Shown: positions 15,364 to 23,204 of the stretch, piece by piece
Layout of the letters: the number at the start of each line of letters is the position of its first letter
Position numbering within the stretch: position 1 is the first letter of the stretch
Assembly: GCA_032229885.1 (NCBI GenBank)
Contig: JAVYAJ010000445.1
Span: forward strand, 1-30,097
DNA length: 30,097 nucleotides
Reading direction: 5' to 3'
Origin: Anammoximicrobium sp032229885
GTDB taxonomy: Bacteria; Planctomycetota; Planctomycetia; Pirellulales; Pirellulaceae
Position numbers and translations under genes: made by a program
Notes under the pieces: model-generated
Seen by the model: the letters and a program-made list of their open reading frames with translations, nothing else
Told to the model about the DNA's origin: nothing
Databases searched by the model: none

Positions 15364-15914
15364 GTGGGACGTGTTCTGGCGCGGTCAATTTCTTAACCTA
15401 CTACCGCTCCAACTGTTGTGCGTTTGAGCACAGATAGCCGCTGATAGCGTCTAAACGGGGCTGCCCGACCGCGTGCTATTGGCCGTTGAAGTCTTAGTCC
15501 GTATCGTGCGCGCATCTGGTGCACCGGTCTGTACACTACACTTTTAGGTTACGCGCACTGGCTCACGTTAGGCAAATGCAGACGACCGCGGCGCTGTGCA
15601 TGTAGACCCTTTCGCTGCCGGGTCGCGAACCGGGAGCGTGACCACCTGTATAAATCACGCGCCGGTTGTCGGCGAGCGCTTCGGAGCGTCCAGAGGCAAA
15701 ACGCGCGCCAGCGGGCACCCCATGCGCGCCCCGGTGTGCGCGCCCGTTGGCCGGGAAATCCTTGCGGCGACCGTTGGACGCCGTGCGAAATCCTCGTTGC
15801 CGGGCTAACGCCAGAATTGACGGGGATGTTCGGCGGCACTAGATTGACGCGGCGGTGGTCCGCGTTCCGTTTCGATCGTCGTAGGCCGGCCCCGTCGCGA
15901 GGCTGTATAACTCC
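15364..15914. other. 551-bp intergenic region with a possible degenerate attC-like site
   Basis: No gene is supported. GTTAGGC lies at 15567-15573. About 230 bp downstream GGCTAAC at 15803-15809 is followed by GACGGGG (15819-15825), which can pair with CCCCGTC at 15890-15896. This resembles the arms of an integron recombination site, but a core site at the right end is missing, so the element, if real, is decayed. Confidence 0.3.
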
Positions 15915-17258
15915 ATGACGCTCCGACTGTTCCTCTGGTCGATGACCGCCGCGCTGGCCGGCTTTCTGTTCGGGTTTGACACGGTCGTGATCTCGGGCGC
16001 GGAACAGGCGATCCAGGTTCTATGGTCGCTGAGTCCGTTGGTCCACGGGCTGGCGATGAGCGCCGCGCTGTGGGGCACGGTTCTGGGGGCGCTCGTCGGT
16101 TCGTGGCCCACCGATCACTGGGGGCGGCGGCGGACGCTGATGGGGATCGGCGTCCTGTATTTCGTCTCGGCGGTCTGGTCGGGCCTGGCCACCGACGCGA
16201 TCTCGTTCATGATCGCCCGCTTCATCGGCGGATTGGGTGTCGGCGTCTCGACCGTCGCCGCCCCGTTGTTCATCGCCGAGATCGCCCCGGCCCGGCTGCG
16301 CGGGCGCTTGGCCGGGATGTTCCAATTCAACATCGTGTTCGGGATCCTGATCGCCTTTGTATCGAACACGCTGTTGGCCGACACGGGCCCGCAGGCGTGG
16401 CGATGGATGCTGGGCGTCGAGGCGCTGCCGGCGCTGGTCTATACGCTGATGTGTTTCGGCCTGCCGGAGAGCCCGCGGTGGCTGCTGGGTCGCCAGGCAG
16501 ATCGAGCCGGCGGCTTGGTCGTGCTCCGGGCGATCGACCCGCTGGCGTCCGAGGCCGTGCTCGAAGCCAAGGCGGACGAGATCGCATCGGCGGCGGCCCA
16601 GGCGGCCAGCACCGGCCGCTTTTGGCGGCGCCATTTGCGGACGCCTATCCTGCTGGCGGTGTTGATCGCCTTTTTCAACCAACTGTCCGGGATCAATGCC
16701 GTGCTCTATTTCGCGCCCCGGATTTTCGAGCTGACCGGGCTGGAGGAGAAAGCGGCCCTGCTGCAATCCGTCGGGATCGGCGTGACCAACCTGCTGTTCA
16801 CGTTCGTCGGGCTGTGGCTGATCGATCGGCTCGGGCGTCGGACGCTGTTGTACCTGGGTTCGGTCGGCTACATCGCCTCGCTGGGCCTTTGCTCGTGGGC
16901 GTTCTTCACCGAGACGTATGCGATCGTGCCCGCGTGCATCTTCGCCTTCATCGCCGCGCACGCCGTCGGTCAAGGCGCGGTGATCTGGGTGTTCATCGCG
17001 GAAATCTTCCCGAATCGGCATCGCGCGCAGGGACAGTCGCTGGGCAGCTTTACGCACTGGATGTTCGCCGCGCTGCTCACGCTGGCGTTCCCGTCGCTGG
17101 TCACGGCCTTTGCGCCCGGCTGGGTGTTCCTGTTCTTCTGCCTGATGATGGTGCTGCAGTTGGTCTGGGTCAAGTTCATGGCGCCGGAGACGGCGGGGCG
17201 TCCGCTCGAAGAGCTCGAACGGGCATTCGCCGCCCAGACGCCTGCGGTCGGCGGCTGA
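15915..17258 (+). CDS. MFS sugar transporter, sugar porter family
   Basis: 447 residues with twelve predicted membrane helices, full length for the family. Sugar-porter signatures are present in order: GFDTVVISGA in helix 1, DHWGRRRTL after helix 2, PESPRWLLG before the central loop, QLSGINAVLYFAPRIF in helix 7, DRLGRRTLL after helix 8, EIFPNRHRAQGQS after helix 10, and the C-terminal PETAGRPLEELE. These match the XylE/AraE/GLUT group, which move a hexose or pentose across the inner membrane, commonly with a proton. The QLSGINA motif in helix 7 lines the sugar site. The substrate cannot be told from sequence by eye. It stands alone, convergent with the dUTPase gene, with a hairpin at 17270-17285 after the stop. 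No regulator is adjacent. Confidence 0.9.
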   Translation: MTLRLFLWSMTAALAGFLFGFDTVVISGAEQAIQVLWSLSPLVHGLAMSAALWGTVLGALVGSWPTDHWGRRRTLMGIGVLYFVSAVWSGLATDAISFMIARFIGGLGVGVSTVAAPLFIAEIAPARLRGRLAGMFQFNIVFGILIAFVSNTLLADTGPQAWRWMLGVEALPALVYTLMCFGLPESPRWLLGRQADRAGGLVVLRAIDPLASEAVLEAKADEIASAAAQAASTGRFWRRHLRTPILLAVLIAFFNQLSGINAVLYFAPRIFELTGLEEKAALLQSVGIGVTNLLFTFVGLWLIDRLGRRTLLYLGSVGYIASLGLCSWAFFTETYAIVPACIFAFIAAHAVGQGAVIWVFIAEIFPNRHRAQGQSLGSFTHWMFAALLTLAFPSLVTAFAPGWVFLFFCLMMVLQLVWVKFMAPETAGRPLEELERAFAAQTPAVGG

Positions 17259-17269
17259 GCGGGGGGCGA

Positions 17270-17285
17270 CCCGCGCGAACGCGGG
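17270..17285. terminator. Candidate hairpin between convergent genes
   Basis: CCCGCG-CGAA-CGCGGG forms a 6-bp GC stem with a 4-nt loop 12 nt after the transporter stop and 67 bp from the end of the convergent dUTPase gene. There is no T tract. Confidence 0.35.
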
Positions 17286-17351
17286 CTGGACACGGGCCGA
17301 GACGCCGTCCGGCATCCACGCCGCGACGGCTCGCGCTGCGCGGGCGGGGCG

Positions 17352-17822
17352 TCAGTGAATGCCGCGATTGTCGTCTTCGGTTTTGGACGCCAGGCAGTAG
17401 CCGTTGTCTTGTCGGGCGACGTTGACTGCGTGTTTTTGACGGTACAGGTCGTGCACCTTTTCGGCGGTCAAACCGGACGCGATCATGGCCGAGACCAGGA
17501 AGTGCAGTACATCGACCAATTCCACGCGGATGTTCTGCAAGTCGATGCCGTCCTTGCTCCACCATTTCCACCGCAGCTCGGCTTTCAGCTCGGCCAGCTC
17601 GGCGTCCATCGCTTCCGCAAATCGCCGCAACCACTGGTTGGGCAGATCGTTCACCATGTGGCGTCCGTCGCGCGCGGCGGCGGCAATTTGCTCCATCCGC
17701 AGCGGTTCGCCCACGTCGTTGCGGACGGCATTGTTGGTGAACACGCGGTCGTTCAGGGCAGCTTGCAGCTCGAAAATAGCTCGCCACATGTCCGTGTCGG
17801 CCTCCGACGGCGCATCTGACAT
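17352..17822 (-). CDS. dUTPase_2-type (all-alpha) nucleotide pyrophosphohydrolase
   Basis: 156 residues, cytoplasmic. It matches the dimeric all-alpha dUTPase family (dUTPase_2, related to MazG): LFELQ-like N-terminal helix (AIFELQAALNDRVF), then KWWSKDGIDLQNIRVELVD and VLHFLVSAMIASGLTAEKV. In the family, the Glu/Asp residues of the WW...ELVD-type helix bind Mg2+, and the ending LYRQKHAVNVARQDNGY is typical. The reaction would be dUTP to dUMP plus pyrophosphate, keeping uracil out of DNA and supplying dUMP for thymidylate synthesis; other nucleotide substrates are possible. The start at 17822 is preceded by GAGG. It is transcribed away from the SprT-like gene, so two genome-maintenance genes share the 386-bp divergent region. 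Confidence 0.8.
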   Translation of the reverse strand: MSDAPSEADTDMWRAIFELQAALNDRVFTNNAVRNDVGEPLRMEQIAAAARDGRHMVNDLPNQWLRRFAEAMDAELAELKAELRWKWWSKDGIDLQNIRVELVDVLHFLVSAMIASGLTAEKVHDLYRQKHAVNVARQDNGYCLASKTEDDNRGIH

Positions 17823-18208
17823 CCTCGGTCCTCTCCGATCTGATTGGATAGATTTGATTCAAGCCTGGAGGGCCAGGCCCGCGTATTCCGTGTTTCGCGG
17901 ATCGCCATTGTACCGTAACACGAGCCCTGCGTCGCGGTGTTGGCGCCAGGCACGGTCCGCAGCGCCGGCAGAGGGCTACTCGACCGCCGCCCAGTCGATA
18001 AAATCGGAATCGTCCAGCCAGCGACTCAAGGGACCGCGCGAGTGGCAATCTCGGTCCGTACGACGCGCGCCGTGCGGGCAGGCTGGAACCATGGATCGAG
18101 GAAAACGCGTGGACGTGATGCCCTCGTCCGGGTGGTCCGCGGTCTTCGTCAGCCTCTTGCGCCCTTGGTCGGGCCGCAGGCAGAACCTCGCGCGCCAGGA
18201 CAAGCGAC
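17823..18208. other. 386-bp divergent intergenic region
   Basis: Lies between the divergent dUTPase and SprT-like genes and should carry both promoters. It has a moderately AT-rich patch at about 17840-17870 and 17990-18015. No confident promoter, operator or small gene was found. Confidence 0.4.
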
Positions 18209-18970
18209 ATGACAGAGGATCTCTTGCGTATCGTCGAATCCACGACCCTCGACGCCGAAACGATCGCCAGCCAGACGGCGCAGATCCACGCCGACGCGTT
18301 GCGCGCGTCTCGATACCTGCGCACGCCCAACTTCGAGACGATTCATCCGAACGACTTGGGGTTGCTGTTTGCCGCGTACGATGAGCGATTCTTCGACGGG
18401 CAGATCAAGCGGGCGCTTGGAACGACCCCGCTGCGGTTTGGGCTGTCCAAGCGAATGACGAGCTCCGGAGGAAAGACGGCGCGCATGGTCGACTCGTCCC
18501 AGGGCCGCCAGTGGTACGAAATCAGCGCGTCGACGACGATCCTGTTCGGCTGTTTTACGCCGGACGATCATCGGCCGATCGTCACCAGCGGCATCACCTG
18601 CCACGACCGACTGGCGGCGCTGCAGCGAATCATGGAGCACGAGATCGTCCATCTGATTGAAATGCTGTTGTGGCGCAAGACGAGTTGTTCCCATCCCCGC
18701 TTTCATTCGATCACCCGGCGCTTTTTCGGCCACACGCTGAACAAGCACAGCCTGGTCACGCCGAAGGAAAGAGCGTTCGTCAAGTTCGGCGTTCGGCCGG
18801 GCATGAAGGTTCGCTTTCGGTTCGAAGGGGTCGAGCACACGGGGTTGGTCAACCGAATCAGCAGGCGGGCGACCGTGTTGGTCGAAGACCCTCGAGGGAC
18901 ACCGTACAGCGATGGAAAACGCTATACGAAATTCTACGTGCCCGTGCAGATGCTCGAAACGCTGAGCTGA
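18209..18970 (+). CDS. SprT-like zinc metalloprotease-fold protein
   Basis: 253 residues. The central part carries the zinc-binding helix HEIVH (residues 144-148) with catalytic Glu145, and a downstream His162 in SCSHPRFHSITRRFF that fits as third ligand, as in SprT/Spartan. The preceding segment (YDERFFDGQIK near residue 57) matches the start of the SprT fold. About residues 190-250 form a separate beta-rich tail (GVRPGMKVRFRFEGVEHTG and VLVEDPRGTPYSDGKRY), unlike the zinc-ribbon C-terminus usual in SprT and possibly a small binding domain. Eukaryotic Spartan cleaves DNA-protein crosslinks; for bacterial members the substrate is mostly unknown. No signal peptide, so cytoplasmic. AGGA sits about 8 nt before the start. 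A nearby divergent dUTPase gene is compatible with, but does not prove, a DNA-maintenance role. Confidence 0.75.
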   Translation: MTEDLLRIVESTTLDAETIASQTAQIHADALRASRYLRTPNFETIHPNDLGLLFAAYDERFFDGQIKRALGTTPLRFGLSKRMTSSGGKTARMVDSSQGRQWYEISASTTILFGCFTPDDHRPIVTSGITCHDRLAALQRIMEHEIVHLIEMLLWRKTSCSHPRFHSITRRFFGHTLNKHSLVTPKERAFVKFGVRPGMKVRFRFEGVEHTGLVNRISRRATVLVEDPRGTPYSDGKRYTKFYVPVQMLETLS

Positions 18971-19151
18971 GGCTCGCGCGGCGAAACGACGCGTTCAATG
19001 GCCCGAGGGATGCGCGGCCCAAGAGATGCACCGCCCAAAAAGGTCCTTCGTCGGACAAGCCGTCCGCAGCGTGCGCCCCGTGGGTGAAACAGCGCGGCGC
19101 CGGTTCATTCGGGATGCCGCCGAAAACACGAAACGGACGAGGATCCGCCTG

Positions 19152-19183
19152 CTTCGCCCGCGGAGAGGGAGCGAGGCGAAGCC
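19152..19183. terminator. Weak candidate hairpin between convergent genes
   Basis: GCTTCGCC at 19152-19159 pairs perfectly with GGCGAAGC at 19176-19183 across a 16-nt loop. It lies in the gap between the convergent SprT-like and peptidase genes. No T tract follows, so this is only a positional guess. Confidence 0.25.
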
Positions 19184-19235
19184 ATGGCCGGCGCCGCGCC
19201 GGAGCGCCGTCGCGCGTCGCGGATCCGCGGCGCGT

Positions 19236-21470
19236 CTAATTGTTGTCGAGCAGGTATCGGGTCAGCAGTTCGCGCAGATGGCGCGTCGTATTTGCGCCTT
19301 CGCTGATCGCGTGCGTGCGATTCGGATACGCCATCATGCTGAACGGCTTGTTCAGTCGCACGAGTTCGTTGACCAACGCTTCGGCGCCCTGATAGTGGCA
19401 GTTGTCGTCGCCCGTCCCGTGGACGATCAACAGGTTGCCTTGCAGTTGGTGAGCGAAATTGATGGGCGAACTTTGGAGGTATCCGTCCGGGTTGTCGCCC
19501 GGCAAGCCCATATAACGCTCTTCGTAGATCGTATCGTAATAGCGCCGGTTGGGAACCGCCGCCACGGCCATCGCGGTGTGGTAGAGCTGCGGATATTTGA
19601 AGATCGCGTGCAGGCTGCTCGATCCGCCGCCGCTCCATCCCCAGATGGCCACGCGCTGCGGGTCCAGATACGGCTGATCGCCGAGGACTTTTTTGAGCGC
19701 GGCGGCCTGGTCCGCCGGGCCGATCACGCCCAATTGATGAAATGCGGCCTTGCGCCACGCCCGACCGCGCGGCGCCGGTGTGCCCCGGTTGTCGAAGCTC
19801 ATCACCACGTAACCGTGCTGGGTCAACATCCAGTGCCATAGGGCATTGCGGCCGCCCCAGCGATCCACGACGGTCTGTCCGGCCGGTTCGCCGTAGACAT
19901 AGATCAGCAGCGGATACTTTTTCGCCGGATCGAACTGGGCCGGCTTCAGTCGCCAGGCGTCCAGCGTCACGTCCGGCTCGATCGACACGCGAAAGAACTC
20001 GGGCGGCGTGATCTGCAACGCCTCGAACCGTTTGCGCATCGCCGCATTGTCGACCAGCACGCGGCGACTGCTGTGCTGCGGCAGATCGACCAGATCGACC
20101 AGCGGCGGACTGGCGGCCGTCGACCGCTGGTGGATGGCCCAGAGGCCGTTCGGCGAGATGTCGTACTCGTGCCAACCGGTCTGGTCGGCGGGCGTCAGCC
20201 GTCGGAGATCCCGACCGTCCAGGCCGACGCGATACAGAAATCGCTGGGTCGGACGGTCCGGCGAGGCCTGGAAGTACACGACACGGGCGTCTTCGTCGAC
20301 GTGCAGCAAACGGGTCACGTCGTAGCCACCGGGCGTGATCAACTCGAGCTGGCCGTTGGCCAGCGATCCCAGATAGGCGTGCCGCCAGCCGTCGCGTTCG
20401 CTGATCCACGTGAACCGCACGCCCTGTTTCAGCCAGTTGAATTCGTCGTTCACGTCCACCCACCGATCATCCTGCTCGGCCAGCACGGGCTGCGTTCGTC
20501 CCGTGTCGGCATCGGCCAGCAGGAGGCGGTTGACGTTCTGGCGCCGATTCAACTGTTGGATCAGCACGTGCCGTCCGTCCGGAGTCCAGGCCAGACGGGC
20601 CAGATAGTGCTCGCGCGGATCGCCGGGCACATCCATCCACCGCGTCGGGCCGCCGCTGGCCGCCACGACGCCGACGCGACACGCCGAGTTCTGTTGGCCG
20701 ACTTTGGGATAGGCGATCCACGTGATTCGCGGGTACAGTCCGTCCGTGGTGTTCACGAGCGCGTACTCGGGGACGCCCGTCGCGTCGATCTGCCAGTAGG
20801 CGATGGCCTCGCCGTCAGGGCTCCAGGCAAAGCCTTGGCGCAGGCCCAGCTCCTCTTCGTACACCCAGTCGAAGGTTCCGTTGGTGATCTTGTCACTGCC
20901 CGAAGTGGTCAGGGGCGTGATCCGACCGGTGGCGCAATCCTCGACATATAAATTGTTCTCGCGGGCGTATGCCACATGCCGTCCCGTGGGCGACAGCGTC
21001 GCGAACATCAGCGTGGCCGGCGCCGCGTCGCCGCCCAGCTTGCGGAGCGCGTGGCTGGCCAGGTCCAACAGCCAATAATCGCCGCGCGTATTGGCTCGCC
21101 ACACGCGTTTCGAATTGGTATAGATCAGCAGCAGACTGCGATCGTCCGAAAAAGCGTACGCATCGATGGCCAGCGGGGTCGATTCCCCGGGCGGCGTCAG
21201 CCGTGCCGCCGGCACGACCACCTGCGTCTGGCCGCTGAGGGCGTCGTGCCGCACGATCTCGCGTCCGCCGCCGGCTGCTGGCTGTAGCGTCAGATACGCG
21301 TCGCCGTCGCGCGTCCACTGGGCGGTAAACGACTGGGCATCGAAATCGCCGGACTGAAAGATCCGATCGATCGTCAACGCGCCCGCATCGGCGGGATCCG
21401 CGCCCACAGCCCGTCCTGCCGATACGATCAGCACAAAAAGACACCATCCGCCCGCGAACCAACGCTGCAT
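19236..21470 (-). CDS. Dipeptidyl-peptidase-IV-like S9 serine peptidase, exported
   Basis: 744 residues counted from the ATG at 21470. A signal peptide (about 1-22, MQRWFAGGWCLFVLIVSAG) sends it to the periplasm or outside. The DPPIV N-terminal beta-propeller domain (about 35-500) includes DWVYEEEL, whose Glu pair binds the substrate amino terminus in DPPIV. The catalytic alpha/beta-hydrolase domain follows (about 510-744): YGEPAGQ oxyanion Tyr, nucleophile Ser613 in GWSGGG (usually GWSYGG), Asp688 in HGTGDDNCHYQ and His720 in NRTHAI. All triad residues are present and the length is normal. The family removes N-terminal dipeptides, typically X-Pro or X-Ala. AAAGGGG precedes the start closely. 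A candidate promoter overlapping an inverted repeat lies about 140 bp upstream. The upstream minus-strand gene is the broken propeller gene. Confidence 0.9.
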   Translation of the reverse strand: MQRWFAGGWCLFVLIVSAGRAVGADPADAGALTIDRIFQSGDFDAQSFTAQWTRDGDAYLTLQPAAGGGREIVRHDALSGQTQVVVPAARLTPPGESTPLAIDAYAFSDDRSLLLIYTNSKRVWRANTRGDYWLLDLASHALRKLGGDAAPATLMFATLSPTGRHVAYARENNLYVEDCATGRITPLTTSGSDKITNGTFDWVYEEELGLRQGFAWSPDGEAIAYWQIDATGVPEYALVNTTDGLYPRITWIAYPKVGQQNSACRVGVVAASGGPTRWMDVPGDPREHYLARLAWTPDGRHVLIQQLNRRQNVNRLLLADADTGRTQPVLAEQDDRWVDVNDEFNWLKQGVRFTWISERDGWRHAYLGSLANGQLELITPGGYDVTRLLHVDEDARVVYFQASPDRPTQRFLYRVGLDGRDLRRLTPADQTGWHEYDISPNGLWAIHQRSTAASPPLVDLVDLPQHSSRRVLVDNAAMRKRFEALQITPPEFFRVSIEPDVTLDAWRLKPAQFDPAKKYPLLIYVYGEPAGQTVVDRWGGRNALWHWMLTQHGYVVMSFDNRGTPAPRGRAWRKAAFHQLGVIGPADQAAALKKVLGDQPYLDPQRVAIWGWSGGGSSSLHAIFKYPQLYHTAMAVAAVPNRRYYDTIYEERYMGLPGDNPDGYLQSSPINFAHQLQGNLLIVHGTGDDNCHYQGAEALVNELVRLNKPFSMMAYPNRTHAISEGANTTRHLRELLTRYLLDNN

Positions 21471-21594
21471 GACACCCCTTTCTCGCCGAATGAACGCTTG
21501 CGATCGACGGACCGGCGCCGGCTGCGATCCGCGAAGCACGTCGAGCCGAACTCTTTTCTCGGCAACAATAACAGGTGGACCGAGACCTCCGTTC

Positions 21595-21617
21595 GCTAGA
21601 CTTCAGCATAGTCTAGC
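21595..21617. promoter_or_regulatory. Perfect inverted repeat, candidate operator
   Basis: GCTAGACT, 7 nt, AGTCTAGC: perfect 8-bp arms forming a 23-bp palindromic site. It covers the candidate -10 box and start point of the minus-strand promoter for the peptidase gene. Such placement is typical of a repressor site; it could instead form a hairpin at the 5' end of the transcript. No regulator gene is nearby. Confidence 0.35.
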
Positions 21618-21638
21618 TTAGCATGGTTCGACGAACAA
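21610..21638 (-). promoter_or_regulatory. Candidate sigma-70 promoter for the S9 peptidase gene
   Basis: Read on the minus strand: TTGTTC (21638-21633), a 17-nt spacer, then TAGACT (21615-21610). The spacing is ideal and both hexamers are fair. Transcription would begin near 21603, giving a leader of about 130 nt before the ATG at 21470. Confidence 0.4.
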
Positions 21639-21780
21639 AACCCGGGAAATCAGGCATGTCGTTCGGCGGCGACCGGCATTGGCGATCCGGCATCCGGGGC
21701 CGCCGGGGCGTCTTGAACCGTCGCTGTCGCGGCTCGAGGGACGGCAACGGGGCAGCGACGCGCGCGAGGTGGCGAGCGGC

Positions 21781-22942
21781 TCAGAGCTTGTCGAGCCACC
21801 CGTCGGCCAGCTTTGCCCCGTGCACCTGTGGATGTCCTGCGCGCCGCGAGCCGAAGATCAGCCAGCGATTGTCCGCCGTCAAATACGGGTGCGCGTGGCT
21901 CCACTGGTTCTTGTCATACTCAGTCCGGCTGAAGCAGGCCCGCTGGGCGCGGCCCGTGGCAAAGCAGCCGATGTAAATCGGGATGCCCTTTTCGCCGCTG
22001 TCGCCGATCCAGTATTTCCCGTCGCGCGACACGCTGACGTGGCCAAAGCGTTTCCCTTCATACGCCAACGCGGCCTTGTCGTCGCCGACCTGGCCGATCC
22101 ACACGTTGCCTCGACTGGTTGCGTCCATCCCGGTCGAAAAGAAGATGCGGCTGGTCTCGCCGATCCACGCCTCGTGGCCGGTCGGGCGCAGCGTGTAGGG
22201 CTGGTCGGCCGGAAACCGTCGTTCCGTGTGCGGGCCGTCGACGCCGATCTCCAGCTCGCTCAGCAGCACCACTTTGACATCCGGCATCTGGTTCAATTGG
22301 ATCAGCACGCGGTTACGACCGTCCCGCGAAAACTGTTCGTGCTTGGCGTGATATCCGGGTTTGTCCAGCAGCACGCTCCACTGTTTTGTCCGCAGGTCCA
22401 GCAGATGCACCTGCGAAGGCCCTCCTGCCGGAGGCTGGACGCTGACGGCATAGTAGCGATGATCCGGCGAGACGGTCCCGTAGCTGTAACTTCCTCGCTC
22501 GGGCGGCAGTTCGGCGATGTCCTCGATCCGCAGACTCAGATAGTTGCAGCGCCGCAGGAGCCTCTTGCCGTCCACAGTCTGGGCGTAATACAGCCACTCG
22601 CCCCAGGCATGAAACGCCGGGAACGGCGGCTTGCCCGACAGGATCTCGTGCAGCGAGCCGTCCTGTAGATCCAAGATGCTGATGCCGCCGGGCTGGTCTG
22701 GCAGCGGATAGTCAACGAATCGCGATGCGGCGGCCGCTGGCGTCGCCGTAAGGCTGCTCGCCATAGATGTTGTCGGCCGGTCGCCGGTCGCGACCCAGCA
22801 GATAAATCTCTGCGCCACTGTCGGCGTCCACCTCGAGCGGTTGTCCGAGCGCAGCGTGGTCCGCGCTACGAGCCGGTATTGTTATGCTCCAGACGAATAG
22901 GGCCACGACAAGACTCGGGATGACAACTGGTCGGCGTCGCAT
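21781..22942 (-). pseudogene. Frameshifted exported beta-propeller protein (oligogalacturonate-lyase-like / TolB-like)
   Basis: The first frame starts at ATG 22942 with GGAGG 5 nt upstream. It encodes a signal peptide (MRRRPVVIPSLVVALFVWSI) and runs to IYGEQPYGDASGRRIAIR, then hits TGA at 22714-22712. The next frame continues the same protein without a gap (DYPLPDQPGGISILDLQDGS) to the stop at 21781. Removing one T from CGTTGAC would restore one reading frame of about 386 residues. The remainder is a beta-propeller: repeated blades with VSPDHRYYAVSV, VSRDGKYWIGDSG and LTADNRWLIFGSR. His-rich motifs GHEAWIG and SHAHPYL recall the metal site of oligogalacturonate lyases, which split unsaturated pectin oligomers; that comparison is tentative. 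The defect could be a true mutation, a sequencing error, or, less likely, a +1 recoding site. Both halves show no other decay. Confidence 0.7.
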
Positions 22943-23204
22943 GATTGCCTCCGGATTTCTGGACATGGGCGGGGGGGACTTCATGTCGGTCGCGCGCCGT
23001 GTTGCGGTCACGCGAGCGTTCACGTACGGTGGGCGCCGTGCGTCCACGGCCGGGGCCGCACAGCGCGAGCGGCGCTGCGCCCACGGCGGGTGGCTGGCGC
23101 ACGGTCGAGACAAAGCCTTGACGCGCCCGCGGTCGTCCGGCCGCGTGAGAATCCGGCCACACTGGCGAGCACGGCCACCCTGGACTTTAAAACTGGCCGA
23201 CGGG

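Larger units (their letters stand above)
21471..21780. other. 310-bp upstream region of the peptidase gene
   Basis: Holds the candidate promoter and inverted repeat at 21595-21638. The rest, 21640-21780, is GC-rich with no supported gene and would include the end of the propeller transcript. Confidence 0.4.

Noticed and set aside
15549..15839. 96-codon minus-strand frame before the transporter
   Set aside because: Runs across the possible attC-like arms; no start signal or domain, composition random-like.
16020..17425. Long frames on both strands within the sugar transporter
   Set aside because: The transporter frame carries all family motifs; the others are charged, low-complexity mirror frames.
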